The notes: generated from the sequence alone by a model not told the origin. Shown: positions 6,301-16,500, counted from the stretch's first letter. The stretch is 19,577 bases of DNA from an uncultured Clostridia bacterium (GCA_934277655.1 CAKQVC010000009.1:1-19577); one strand, 5' to 3'. Program-made: numbers and translations.

Positions 6301-9300
6301 AATTTCTTTGTCCAGCACTTCCTTGCTCAGACGATCACCGTTTTGATAATCAAATGAGATTTCTGCAGCCTTCTTCGGTGGTGTGATAAGAGGAAGCAGT
6401 GTCCATAGTTTTTCATCACCGGCATTGCTGCTGAGAACAACTTTCATTTCATTTCCGTAATCATTCGGCATTTTGATGAAGTTCAGATACAGATTCAGAT
6501 CTGCTCCTGCATCTATGGTCACAGTTACGGTGGATGTCAGCGTAATCTCTCCGGTTTCTTTATCCTTAATCTCTTTATCTTTAATCTTAAGACTGTCTTC
6601 CTTGATGCCGCTGCCACTTGCACTGCGAAGCACGTAGCCCTCCGGCGTGTTTACCTTAAAGGTAATTTCCTTTTCTTCCTCAGCATTCTTCGCAAAATAT
6701 TCCGTCGTTACTTTTGCCTGCCCGCTGAGTTCCATCTGCTGCGGCAAAGCTTTTGCAAACGGCAGTGTTTCCTCATCCTGAATACCTTCAATGTCATCCA
6801 GCCCTGCTGCATGAATGCTCATCTTATATACAGAGTCTGTTGTTGAAAACTCCGGATGCTGCGTTCCCTGCTTAAAGTAGTTTGTACGCTTTGAAGCGGA
6901 ATTGCCCTTATCCAGCAGGTAAGCCAGCTTACCGTTTGTTAATGTCTCTTTTTCTACCGCTTCTGCCAGTTTAGCGTCCTGCAGGCTGCTGCCTTCCTCT
7001 AATGTATTGCTGTAATAGTTCGTATTGCTATCTGTACCAACCTTTGTGAAGGTAGAGATCGCACCTGTGGTTTCTCCGTTTATATCGCCTGTGCTGAAGC
7101 AGTTTCCGATCTGCATGGCATTGCTGTAGGTGCCGCTGATCAGATCCGTACTGCTTGTTCCCAGACGTACACCGCTGATACCTGCGGCTCTTCCGTTTGT
7201 TTGCGGAGCTGTAACATTACCCACATTATATGAGTACTGAACCGGCAGTGCCCGGTCAGACCATTTACCCGGTCCCGCATTTCCGCTGTAGCTGTAATGT
7301 ACACCGATCAGTCCTCCTGCACAGTTGAAAGTTCCGGCAGAGGATTCATTGGTAATGGTTCCGGTATTGAATACAAACCGCATTTCACCATCCCTGCTGA
7401 ACAGAGAATCCGAACCTCCGTCTGCATTTCCGATAATACCTCCCGCACCGGTCAGTGACACTTTCACTCCGGAATACGTTATATTAGTATCGAGTTTTCT
7501 TTTACCGTCCAGCAGTGTGACATCTGCATGGTTTTCTGCATTTGTAATTATGATGTCCTCTTTTGTTGCAGTTGTATAATTGGAGCAGTCTGTCTGTGCA
7601 CGACCGACCATACCGCCCACAGCTATAGCTGCAGCCTGAACAGAGCAATCTTCTGCAACATTTACATTGCTGATGGTAAGATTCTTGGTACTTCTTCCGA
7701 TCAGCATACCTACATAGCCTTTTTCATTGCTTGTTTCACCGGTATCGCAGATAATGGAATTACGCATCGTCAGATTTCGGATTTCTGCATTTGCCGTCAT
7801 GCCGAAAAGGCCTGCATTCGCACTGCTTCCTAATGTGTTAAGATCCATATACATTCCGGAAATGCTGTGTCCCTGTCCATCGAAAGTACCGCTGAAGGCT
7901 GTGCTGATTCCGATCGGATTCCAGGAATCTCCATTTTTGCTGCAGATTCCGGAAAGTTCAATGTCTTTTCCCAGCTTTACTGTCTGACCTTCAAAGTTGT
8001 TGCCTGCGTTGACCATTTCTTCGAAACTTTTCATCTGACCGGCTGTATGAATGATCACTTCCGATGCGTTCTTATCATACCATCCGTCAAAAACGAAGTT
8101 TTCGTAGTTTGCTTCATCACCGTAATATACTGTGATACTGCGCTTTTCGGTTTTTACTTTCAGGTTATCTGCATCCTGCAATTCGCTCAGCTCACCGGCT
8201 ATTGCAACGATAGCCTTGGCACTGTTATCTCCGCTTGCATCCTTAATGCTGATCTTCCCTGTGAATCCCACCGGAATGTCGCAGAATTTGCTTCCGCTTT
8301 CCTGGGTTAAGGTCATCCCTTCCTGACCCTGCTTAACGGTGATCTCATATTTTTGAGCATCCTCAGTGCTGAACGGGATGAACCGCAGTTCAATGAGAGG
8401 ATAGTCTTCAAATCCGTTGAACACCGGATAATCTGCCTCCGGGTTATAGCCCCAGAAGTCTTCTCCGCCTGCTTTATTCAGGTTCTTTACCAGCTTCGGA
8501 GTTTTAAACACTGAGGCCTTTATATTCTGCGCGGTATCGGTATCTGCAGGAAGTACTTCTGCACCCTTGGATTCATCCAGATTATACACAGCCTGCACGG
8601 TATTTTTTCCTTTTCCGTCTTGCTTACCGATTGAAGAAGCTGTAGAATCCCCATAGGCGAAGCATCCCTTGATGCTTGCTTCTGCAGTTGCCTGCGTTCC
8701 TGTTTTCTGCCAGCCCACCAGGGTACCCACATTCGTTGTTCCTGTTACCGTTCCTGTGCTGTAACAGTTCAGTACTTCTGCAAGATTATTGCCGGTATTG
8801 ACAAATAGGTATCCCACCAGACCGCCGCTGGCATTTCCGGTGATCTTTCCTTTATTGATACTTTTTTCGACTTTGTTTACATAGGTATTGGCAAGCCCGT
8901 TAAACTGACCCACCAGTCCGCCAACATAATTTTTTCCGGTGGCATTGACAGTACCGTTATTTAAACAGTCGCTCATCCACCCGGTGAAGGTTCCGGCAAT
9001 GCCGCCGGCTACATTTCCTTTGGATGTAATGCTGCCTTCGTTTGTGCAGCCGCTGATGGACGGTGCTTTCAGATTGCTTTTCACGGAATAAGTTGCTGCA
9101 ATACCTGCCGCATTACCCCCTGTTGCGGTTGCTGTAATATTGCCATAATTATGACAATCTGTAATTACCCCTACGCTGCTGGAAGGTACATTGGCAAGGA
9201 TACCTGCAGCTTTCGTGCTTGCACTGACCTGTCCATAGTTTTTACAGCCTTCGATCCTGCAGTCTCCTGCAGTTACTGCTGAGATACCTGCCGCAATCTG

Positions 9301-11388
9301 CGCAGTACTGGTTATATTTACCCGGTTCACGCAATCCGTAATGGTACTCTTTATGATGCTGGCAGCAAGGCCTGCCCCATACTGACCCTTTGTTTTTACC
9401 TCTCCGGATACGGTCAGATTGCGAATCTGCGCATCCTCCACATAGCTGAAAAATGCCTGATATTGGGTACTGTCCGTTGCTTTATCAATCTTGTATGTCA
9501 CCTGGTGATCGGCTCCATCGAATGAGCCTTTAAATGGTGTAGTCTTAGCGGCACCGATCGGTTCCCAGGTTTCTGCGCTTACATCAACGTCCTGCCCGAG
9601 TTTTACCGTCTGTCCGCTGAAGTCGTTTCCTGCATTAACCAACTGAGCAAAGCCCCACAGTTCCCCCGGTGTTCTGAGTGTAAACGCAGACTCCTGCTTT
9701 GAGTACCAGAGTATATTCGGTTCCTGTTCATAGGCTTCCATATCACCATACTGCAGGGTGATATTCTTGCCATTTACCTTCAGAGTAAACTCCAGGATAT
9801 CCTTTTTTTCTTCATTGGATTCGAATCTTCCCTGTCCGAAACCCGGTTCACCGTTTCCGATCTGGGTAATGGTGCAGACCGGATAATTTTCATCTGTACC
9901 CTGAACAGTTACCTTAATTTCACTTCCGTCTGTTACATAATATTCCTGTGCATTGACTTTACCCAGTGGGTTTTCAGTTTCAGCGGCAGCTGTAACCGGA
10001 TTTTCATCTGCCTTATATTCGTAAGGCAGAAGTTCTACCTTATAAAAGGCTTCGCTTCCGGCTTCTGCCCACTGCAGTTTCCCATCCTTAAGGGTATATG
10101 CCGGAGTTTCATCCGCCTGATTCAGTGTCCAGGCTGTCTTCCAGCTGTGGATTTCTTCTTTCGGCACATAGGTTGTTGCATTTACTGCATTCCGGAATGC
10201 CGATACAAAGCTTCGTTTATCATAGGTAACGCCAGTATAACTAAAAAGCAAGTCGCATGTTTCATCTGCACCATAGCATCCATGGACTTCCTTAAAGTAT
10301 TTTAATTGTGCCCTTGATAGCTGCCGTACGTAGGTTGCACTGGCTGCAGTGATCTTTCCTTCGTTGAAGCAATTGATCATTGTTTGTGCTTCCTTGGCAT
10401 AGTTACCCACATATGCGATCATACCTGCCGCATATGAGCTGCTTCCCACTACACTGATGTTTCCGTAGTTGGCACAATTTCTTAAGGTTGCGATTCCGGA
10501 AGAACCAACAGTTGCCACAATTCCTCCTGCAGAGTTATTCGAATTTAATGTTGATGTAACGGTCACATCACATTTGTTGATCACATAACTCAGTTCACTG
10601 CTGCCGGCAAGATGGCCGACTACAGGTGAAATACCGCCTCCGGTTGAAACTGCACCTGCAAACTGTGTAATGTTCATGGTACCTTCCACAGTCAGGTTCT
10701 TGATCACCGCATTCTCAATGCAGCCAAACAGTGCGACAGAATGACTTTCATAGGCTTTCTCACTGTCGTTTACTGCAATAGTTACGGTGTTTCCCTGTCC
10801 GTCAAAGATCCCTGAAAATTTAGAATCCATAACGCCTGCTTTCGTATTCATGAGACCTACCGGCTGTAACTCTAAGCTGCTCAGGTCCACATTCTGCGTC
10901 AGGACTACAGTCTTTCCTGCCAGAGTGTTTCCTGCATTGACAGAGGCTGCGAAGGCTTCCCAGTCTGCAGCATCCTCAATTGCATAGTAGCTGAAACTGT
11001 CTCCGCTTGCAGCTGCGGCTTCTTCTCCTTCGCCGGTTACGATACCTGTTTTCCAGGTACCTGTGCCTGCATCAAAGGCATCTGCCATCTTCACTGCTTG
11101 CTGTCCTTCATAGATCATGCGCATTCCCGCATGTGGCAGAATCTGAGGCAGACTGGAATCTGCCAGGTTCTTTGCTGTTTCCAACAGTTCCTCTGCCGAC
11201 TTTTCTGCATTTTCCTTCGCCGGCTCCTGGGATTCATCGTCCTGAATCATTTCCTGTGCTAGCTGCGTTTCGCCTGTATCAACCTTCTCTGCCGGCTGCA
11301 GCTCTGTATCCGCAAAGGCAAATCCCATCTGCGAAAAGACCATCGCCAGGCAAAGAAGCAGGCAAAAAAGCTTGTTGCTTTTTTTCAA
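3388..11388 (-). CDS. Giant GLUG / InlB B-repeat surface protein, membrane anchored
   Basis: The product has 2666 residues and is probably a surface adhesin or scaffold. A signal peptide (1-26, MKKSNKLFCLLLCL.. ending FAFA) is followed by four beta-helix blocks, each opening with a VNAGN..GQTVKLG-type segment (near residues 148, 586, 1128 and 1974) and containing about twenty GLUG-type loops such as AGGIVG, VGGLVG and GGIIGN. Three InlB-type (Listeria-Bacteroides) repeats lie at about 1670-1930 (FTGWY..LYAGW pattern). A Gly/Thr/Asp low-complexity linker spans about 2466-2550, a Ser/Gln-rich stretch follows, then one membrane helix (about 2637-2655) and a KKKEDHSAKK tail. There is no LPXTG, so anchoring looks like plain membrane insertion. 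The start is TTG at 11386-11388 with GAGAGGAAG about 5 nt upstream. It follows the beta-propeller gene by 135 bp. The ligand is unknown. Confidence 0.9.
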   Translation of the reverse strand: MKKSNKLFCLLLCLAMVFSQMGFAFADTELQPAEKVDTGETQLAQEMIQDDESQEPAKENAEKSAEELLETAKNLADSSLPQILPHAGMRMIYEGQQAVKMADAFDAGTGTWKTGIVTGEGEEAAAASGDSFSYYAIEDAADWEAFAASVNAGNTLAGKTVVLTQNVDLSSLELQPVGLMNTKAGVMDSKFSGIFDGQGNTVTIAVNDSEKAYESHSVALFGCIENAVIKNLTVEGTMNITQFAGAVSTGGGISPVVGHLAGSSELSYVINKCDVTVTSTLNSNNSAGGIVATVGSSGIATLRNCANYGNISVVGSSSYAAGMIAYVGNYAKEAQTMINCFNEGKITAASATYVRQLSRAQLKYFKEVHGCYGADETCDLLFSYTGVTYDKRSFVSAFRNAVNATTYVPKEEIHSWKTAWTLNQADETPAYTLKDGKLQWAEAGSEAFYKVELLPYEYKADENPVTAAAETENPLGKVNAQEYYVTDGSEIKVTVQGTDENYPVCTITQIGNGEPGFGQGRFESNEEKKDILEFTLKVNGKNITLQYGDMEAYEQEPNILWYSKQESAFTLRTPGELWGFAQLVNAGNDFSGQTVKLGQDVDVSAETWEPIGAAKTTPFKGSFDGADHQVTYKIDKATDSTQYQAFFSYVEDAQIRNLTVSGEVKTKGQYGAGLAASIIKSTITDCVNRVNITSTAQIAAGISAVTAGDCRIEGCKNYGQVSASTKAAGILANVPSSSVGVITDCHNYGNITATATGGNAAGIAATYSVKSNLKAPSISGCTNEGSITSKGNVAGGIAGTFTGWMSDCLNNGTVNATGKNYVGGLVGQFNGLANTYVNKVEKSINKGKITGNASGGLVGYLFVNTGNNLAEVLNCYSTGTVTGTTNVGTLVGWQKTGTQATAEASIKGCFAYGDSTASSIGKQDGKGKNTVQAVYNLDESKGAEVLPADTDTAQNIKASVFKTPKLVKNLNKAGGEDFWGYNPEADYPVFNGFEDYPLIELRFIPFSTEDAQKYEITVKQGQEGMTLTQESGSKFCDIPVGFTGKISIKDASGDNSAKAIVAIAGELSELQDADNLKVKTEKRSITVYYGDEANYENFVFDGWYDKNASEVIIHTAGQMKSFEEMVNAGNNFEGQTVKLGKDIELSGICSKNGDSWNPIGISTAFSGTFDGQGHSISGMYMDLNTLGSSANAGLFGMTANAEIRNLTMRNSIICDTGETSNEKGYVGMLIGRSTKNLTISNVNVAEDCSVQAAAIAVGGMVGRAQTDCSNYTTATKEDIIITNAENHADVTLLDGKRKLDTNITYSGVKVSLTGAGGIIGNADGGSDSLFSRDGEMRFVFNTGTITNESSAGTFNCAGGLIGVHYSYSGNAGPGKWSDRALPVQYSYNVGNVTAPQTNGRAAGISGVRLGTSSTDLISGTYSNAMQIGNCFSTGDINGETTGAISTFTKVGTDSNTNYYSNTLEEGSSLQDAKLAEAVEKETLTNGKLAYLLDKGNSASKRTNYFKQGTQHPEFSTTDSVYKMSIHAAGLDDIEGIQDEETLPFAKALPQQMELSGQAKVTTEYFAKNAEEEKEITFKVNTPEGYVLRSASGSGIKEDSLKIKDKEIKDKETGEITLTSTVTVTIDAGADLNLYLNFIKMPNDYGNEMKVVLSSNAGDEKLWTLLPLITPPKKAAEISFDYQNGDRLSKEVLDKEIAKKVINDKISRKGYRFTGWYTDSQCLQPFDYGEILSGYDAEEHPLMLYAGWEKIDVVTITLNANGDETDPAFFDEKLFAGEVVEDQSVYAFDAETGSAAQIPAGAEPTRDGYTFNGWYVDAGTHIKFKDDTFTNNLTLYAGWLAEDECILTFDADSGYFAVDGHQSTEYYIKVKNNTENLAIADLEIPEAKHDMVQGRGYQFIGWSPEGSEEVIDVIAAISGNMKLVAKWKASGSDSDDPVKNFEDYIKNQRPNENGEFDTITISDYETLKALAAYVNAGNSCSRRTFQLGNDITLAEDWEAIGARIDFAGTFVGNGHTLTYKDAKQPLFGNVSGRVSDVAVTGTGKVDGGIASILNGGTIEDCRVKSGSSFEGGDFAGGIVGRVTQPNGTISGCRIEDGVSISGGSYVGGIAGGVTGQGGTAVIENCEVGAATIKGAGCSDNPADNKGAGGLGGILGYGAGTIRGCMANASVEAGREGAYGIGGIVGVKGTTQGKMQIERCGFTGTITAKNADSVGGILGSNMDYQTEGAVLKDVYASGTLDLGESCGDNVGGIMGSVPNIFSPGNTSRIENAYWNGKVTNPSPTFDPIAGNTHTTVSNTYYAESDGYESSREGAKGMPDSAFVSGELAYELDKNHEPRGTWTQGENGPVFNQDGENGIIYKVEVDKEQDITWSDGTTATITTTVSSSLSEKAGLTDCDKVFVKKGEKVTTTVTGIPAPKVVQNSDGSTTTTSYDVRIKDKNGNQILFDSANPTADVTIIRDLSAGGSGGSSTTTTGAGSGSGGSTGSGDGTVEQPGSGDGTGTGDGQGDGTQGGDGTGGQQGDGTGTGGNAGTGTGQTGSKGDKPHGGNGTGTDFAPGVAPKPSITPSVEPVNAQDIAADPEPSQASNASDEENSQQLDQTNSGGQSQGGGEQGEIKPESKIYKLIKSVTDTVRDNPVASAAILLAVIAIIIFGAWSRKKKEDHSAKK
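3740..3990 (-). repeat. Gly/Thr/Asp low-complexity spacer in the surface protein
   Basis: Degenerate GDGTG / GTGTGG-type units run for about 80 residues (near 2466-2550), between the last folded region and the membrane anchor. Such spacers usually lift surface domains through the wall. The DNA is correspondingly repetitive (ACCGGTTCC-like units on the plus strand), so length may differ between strains. Confidence 0.7.
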
Positions 11389-11431
11389 TGTTTGCTTCCT
11401 CTCTTTCTATAAATAATATAAAATTAGTTTT

Positions 11432-11460
11432 ATTGAAAGAATCTCCTGCTTTCAGGTCAA
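11432..11460 (-). promoter_or_regulatory. Possible promoter for the giant surface protein gene
   Basis: On the minus strand TTGACC (11455-11460) and TTCAAT (11432-11437) are separated by exactly 17 bp. The -35 matches consensus at five of six positions and the -10 at four of six. It would give a leader of about 37 nt. The 135-bp gap before the gene is much longer than the others upstream in the cluster, which fits a secondary promoter; no terminator was seen in this gap. Confidence 0.4.
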
Positions 11461-11523
11461 TTCCGTCTGTCATATTCTTTGGTTCGATTTTTTATTTTGA
11501 TATTACGTTATAGCTGCACCCTT

Positions 11524-13527
11524 TTATTGTGCTTTCACGTTCTTTACCGAAGACCACTTACTGTAATATTTTGTCCGATTGATGCTGCGGTAAGCCCTTA
11601 TCTTATAATATGCGGTCTGTCCCTTGCTCAGGCTTTTATCGGTGTAGGTCACCGATGCCGCCTTGCTGATGGTTTTTAGTGACTTGAAGCCGCTGCTTTT
11701 TTTAGAAGACCGGTAAATCTGGTAACCCGATGCTCCGCTGACCTTCTTCCAGCTGAGTACCGCCTTCTTCTTACCTACCTTAGCGCTCAGGGACGGTTTG
11801 GCCGATGCGATCTGCTTTTTTGCTTTTTGATTTACTGCACTGGTCCCGGCATTGTTCATCTTGATATCGACAGCTGCGTAGAGGGTATCCAGCTGCTCTT
11901 CATCATTGTACATCTGGTTTGCATAGTAGATGAGCACATCGCTGTCACCGGCTTTCAGCGGATCTGCACTGTACTGCACATACTGACTGATATCCATGCG
12001 TTTCCCGTTTGTCAGAACTGCCTCCACCTTCATGCCGCTCGGATTGAAGGTATCTCCAATGTCATAGGTAGTCTGCGTCGGCATCTTGCTGACAGTGATT
12101 TTTTTGATCTTGCTGCCCAGTGCCATCATCTGTGCGGAATCGTTTTTAAAATAAATCGTACCGTATTCATCTACGATCGGGCTGCAGATGGCATATTGTG
12201 CCTGGGCTCCCTGAGGGGTAAACAGTACAGGTGCACAAAGCCATTCAGTTCCCTTTGCATCGGTCTCCACCACCGCATCCACCGGTTTGGTCAGACCCGG
12301 TTTATCTTTAATATAGCGGAGCTTACCCGGAGTCATGTTTTCAAAGAAATAGATGTAATTGTAACCATCATCTGCACCGGTATATACAAGACCACTGGTC
12401 TGAGGGTATCCCATCGTATAAGCACGATAAGCAATTTTCCATTCCTTCAGGTCGATGACAGTGATATTATGTCCATTATACTTGGCAAACTGTCCTTCAC
12501 CGGAAACACCCACATATGCCCTGCCATTATAAACCGCAGGGGTTGAAGTGCTCATGCCGCCCAGTGCCAGTTCCTTCAGTTCGGTAACCTTTCCTTTCGA
12601 GGAAACCTTCGCTGCATAAAAGCTGCCGCCTTTTGATGTAAAGTAGTATTGATCTGTGATCTTATCATAAGACACATTGCTGCGAATATCCGCATTCAAA
12701 CCGGTTTTTTTGTCCAGTTCCGCACCGGTCTTCGGATCCAGCGAAAGCAGCTTTGATGTCTGGGAGGTATAGGCGCTGTCCCCGTCATCCGTTCCCACCA
12801 ACAAAAAGTTTTTGCAGACATAGGCACCTGCCCAGTAAAATCCACCCTTTGAGGTGTAGGTCCACTCTGCCTTTTTGGCTTCGTTGGTCTTTTTCGTATT
12901 TTCATCCTTAACGCTGATGCAGACAAAGTTTGCATCACGTGTTTCAGAATTCCAAAATCCGGTATAAACGCAGCCGTCATAATAGGTGATCGGACAGTTC
13001 GGCTGTCCCCCCAGCTTATCGGTATAGACCCACAGGGATTTCAGTGTTTTCGCATCAAAGGCCTGAACGATGCCCCCGGCTATTCCCACAAAGATCTTGC
13101 CATCCGCATAAGTCGGCGGTACGATGCTGAAGCTTGAATTGTTTACCATCGCACCGGAAGCAACCCTCTCGCCGCTGACCGCATCCATCTTATTGATGGT
13201 CTTTCCCTGGTTATAATATAGATAACCGTTCACTAAAATCGGGGAACCTACCGCCTGCGCACCATACCCGGTGCCGGATTTGGTCGCCCACAGCAGGGCA
13301 GCATTGGAAGCTCCGGTCGGAACCGGACTGCCTGTTACTGCATTGTGCATGTTGTTTCCGCGAAAATTCGTCCAGTCCGTCTTGATGACCTTCCCCGGAT
13401 CAGGGTTTTTGCATGCCGTTTCCACAAGATCTGCTGCATAGCCGGTTGCTGTGGTGCCAAGAACCAGGCTCAGCATCAGTACGATTACCAGTAGGCGCTG
13501 CATGCCGGAACGCTTCTCTTTTTTCAT
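11524..13527 (-). CDS. Secreted PQQ-type beta-propeller protein with Ig-like and FN3 domains
   Basis: The product has 667 residues. A signal peptide (about 1-31, ending TGYA) precedes a beta-propeller (about 50-470) with repeated blades of the type VGSPILVNGYLYY, PPTYADGKIFVG, PTITYYDGCVYTG-like and STPAVYNGRAYVG. This is the BamB/PQQ-like fold. Cofactor binding is not evident and a structural or binding role is more likely. A bacterial Ig-like (Big_3-type) domain follows (about 475-560, ..TTYDIGDTFNPSGMKVEA..), then an FN3 domain (about 576-667) ending YYKIRAYRSI..YYSKWSSVKN. The ATG has GAGGAGG about 10 nt upstream. It starts 40 bp after the transglutaminase-like gene, so it is in the same transcript. 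The FN3 end matches that of the 2253-3239 protein. The substrate is unknown. Confidence 0.85.
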   Translation of the reverse strand: MKKEKRSGMQRLLVIVLMLSLVLGTTATGYAADLVETACKNPDPGKVIKTDWTNFRGNNMHNAVTGSPVPTGASNAALLWATKSGTGYGAQAVGSPILVNGYLYYNQGKTINKMDAVSGERVASGAMVNNSSFSIVPPTYADGKIFVGIAGGIVQAFDAKTLKSLWVYTDKLGGQPNCPITYYDGCVYTGFWNSETRDANFVCISVKDENTKKTNEAKKAEWTYTSKGGFYWAGAYVCKNFLLVGTDDGDSAYTSQTSKLLSLDPKTGAELDKKTGLNADIRSNVSYDKITDQYYFTSKGGSFYAAKVSSKGKVTELKELALGGMSTSTPAVYNGRAYVGVSGEGQFAKYNGHNITVIDLKEWKIAYRAYTMGYPQTSGLVYTGADDGYNYIYFFENMTPGKLRYIKDKPGLTKPVDAVVETDAKGTEWLCAPVLFTPQGAQAQYAICSPIVDEYGTIYFKNDSAQMMALGSKIKKITVSKMPTQTTYDIGDTFNPSGMKVEAVLTNGKRMDISQYVQYSADPLKAGDSDVLIYYANQMYNDEEQLDTLYAAVDIKMNNAGTSAVNQKAKKQIASAKPSLSAKVGKKKAVLSWKKVSGASGYQIYRSSKKSSGFKSLKTISKAASVTYTDKSLSKGQTAYYKIRAYRSINRTKYYSKWSSVKNVKAQ

Positions 13528-13567
13528 ATAAGTCTCCTCCTCGTCATTTTTTCATTCTGTCATTTAT

Positions 13568-16500
13568 CTATCGCATATCGAAAAGCCTTGACTCTCCGTT
13601 TTTCATTCTTTCGTAAGCTGTCAGTGCGTAAGCTGCCTGCTCGGTTGCCATCTGATTGGTATCACCATCTGCGGTATGTGCAAACCCGCCGTCTTCCTGC
13701 TGGAATGCCAGCAGTGCGTTTAGTGTTCCTTCAAAGCGTGCATCCGCATCTACGTCGATCCCCAGTGATGAAAGTGCCGTGATCACCTGAGCACAACTTT
13801 CGGCATTTTTGCTTCCCCAGCTTTCAAATCCGCCATCGTCCGCTTTTTTCTCTGCAAGACAGTCTATAGCTTTATCTGCCGCTTGCTTCACTTTTTTTCT
13901 TGTTGTTTCCGTGATTTCTCCGCAGAGCTGTGTATCGCCGCAGACATAGGGTGCCATAGCTGTCAGTGCCATAGCTGTCAGATCCACATCTGCTTTTTCT
14001 CCGCTCAGAGTCCATCCCCCATCCGGAGTCTGGTGCTTAAGGATATAGGCAAGCAATGCTTCCCGACTGGTCTTCCGAAAATCTGTATCTTGATCTTTCA
14101 AGCCAGCTGTTCCTTCTGATTTTTTATTTTCTGTCTTCTTTACTGCTTCTGCCGGGACCTCCGGGATTTTATATCCGCCGCAGTCATAGGCGATCAATGC
14201 CCAGATTGGACCGTTGATTCCCTGCCTGCAGACGTTCTCCATATTCGTCAGCTTTTCCAGCAGGTTATAGCCTGCCACATCTTCCGGATCCAGTCCCGCT
14301 GCCGTCCAGCCAAGAATGATTCGTGCATATTCGGTATATTTGTATCCGGTGGCAGTGTTCAGAACACCACCGGCCTTGCGAACTATTTTTTCTGTATTTT
14401 TTTGATAGCACCCAAGAAAGTTCTCCGGCAGATCATAGTCGCCCCGGGTAAGTGCAAGCACAGCCCACTCTCCACCGACAGAGTTGCTTGTGGGCTCAGT
14501 TACGGTTTCACAGATATAGTCCTGCGCCTTTTTTAGTGCGCTTTGGTAAGGTTCTTCATCTTTGGCATCACATCCGGTAAACAGGAGACAAAAGACGATC
14601 AGCAGGCAAAGCATTCCCTTTACTCCGATTCCGGATCTTTTGACTCTGGATCTTTTTTCCGGTCTTCGCCTTTTGGTCTGACGGTAATATTCCCATACCT
14701 TCTGATATTTTTCTTCACTGATCTCGTGCATACTATAACGTGCCTCCAGATAAATTTCTTCGGCTTCCTTTCGCATCCGACTTCGATCATCGACGATGCA
14801 GGATTTATTCTTATGATGTCCCTCTTCCTTACGCTCTCGCTTCCGTATAAAATACATCAAAGCCAGCACCGCTTTTCGTCGATCAGCAGACCTCACGTCT
14901 TTTCGCCGTGGTTTTTGTCTGGTCGCTGTCCTGCTTTTTCTTAATCTGCGGTAAATCTGTCGTATCACCACGGCCAGCAGGATCAGCAGGAAAAGGAGCA
15001 GGATCGTCGGCACCCAGTAATTAACCTCGGACTCTGTCGTTACGATCCGGTTTGTCTTTTTGTCTTCCGGCTTTTCCGCTTTTTTCTCAGGCTGCGGTTC
15101 CTCCCATGCGTTCATATGTATACTTCCGGCACTTCGCATCAACCCGATATAGGTAGGTGTGGTTTCAAACGGAAGCCAACCGATTCCATCTTCGTAATAC
15201 TCTGCCCAGCAATGGGCTTCTGCCGCTGTAACTGTAATTTCTTCTCCGGCTTTTGCTTTCTCTGCCATCTTATCGGTGATCAGATATCCTTCTGCAAATC
15301 TGGCGGGAATGCCATAATAACGAAATGCCATCACGGCAGCTGCCGCAAAGTGCTTATCATATCCGGACTGTCTTTCCAGAAAGCCGGTAACAAAATCCTT
15401 TTCCGTGCTGTCTGAAACGGATTCGTCATACTTCATGCCGCCTAAAGTCTCCAAAATTGCCGTTTTCGCTTCTCCGCTGTTCTTAATTTTTTCGGCGTCC
15501 GGGAAAATTTCCTCAATTGCGTTTCGGCATGCTTGCGGGATTTCGCTGTCATAACGTAATACATAATCTCGATAATTTGTTTCTGCCTGCCGGTATTCGG
15601 TCTGATCGGCCTCGTTGGAAGTCGAAAGTCCGTCGAGGATCTGACCATAGGAGTCTATACTATAGGGCAGTGCTGTCACCGTATACTGCTGCAGCTTTTT
15701 TCTCTCAGGCAGGAACCCTCCGCCCAGCAGCGATGTTCCCTTTGCCTGTATGCTCTGCGCTTCATAGGGTAGATATAGATATCGGCGGCTGGTACCGGTA
15801 TTGACAACGCGGATCACGTTGACATCCTCTTTTTCCGTTGTTATGCCGGCGGACTGCCCTGCATCAGCCATCATAGTCCTGCTGTCGAAATTCATCTTGC
15901 CCAGCTGGTAAAAAAGGGCATTCTCTATATCCACTGTCTCACTGCTCATCGTGCCGGAGTCTTCTGCACTTTTCCAGCCTTCCTTCGTATAGATATCTGC
16001 AGTATATCCCCTAAGATAATAAGGCTGTGGATTGCTCATGGTCACTTTCAACACAGCCGGATCTTTATTCTCCCCTTCAGATTCTGATGCTTTGCTGCGC
16101 TGCGCTGCTGCATCGCTTTCAAAGTTTCCAAAGGTCATGCCGCTTTCTTCACCACCATAAAGGAAAGCTTCTGCTTTCACAGCCAACTTTTCCCTCACAC
16201 CGGCAAGGGTATCCTCAGCTCCGGAGGCGGTAAGAACACCGCCGGAGAAAAGCCCTGTCAGAAGCGTAAATGCCAGAAAGCCGGCTGCTTTTTTTCGATT
16301 TTTTTCAAAGGCTATAAACACCCACGCTGCAGCTGCCAATGCGAAAAAAATGCCTGGTGCCTTTACCTCTGCAGATGGCATGAACACCTGTAAAAGAATT
16401 ACTGGTACGGAAAACCCGGCAAAAGTCAAAAAAAGTGCCGTGCCTCCTCTGCGCATCGCCACGAAGACTCCCAAAGCACAAATGCCGGCCGCCAAAAGTA

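Noticed and set aside
11827..12546. Plus-strand ORF of 239 codons opposite the beta-propeller gene
   Set aside because: It lies entirely antisense to a clear secreted protein gene, has no ribosome site and no recognisable domain; a codon-bias shadow.
13568..14614. Toroid domain as an active terpene or squalene cyclase
   Set aside because: The DxDD acid motif is DVDL and the lipoprotein signal places the domain outside the cell; the repeats fit the fold, not the catalysis.
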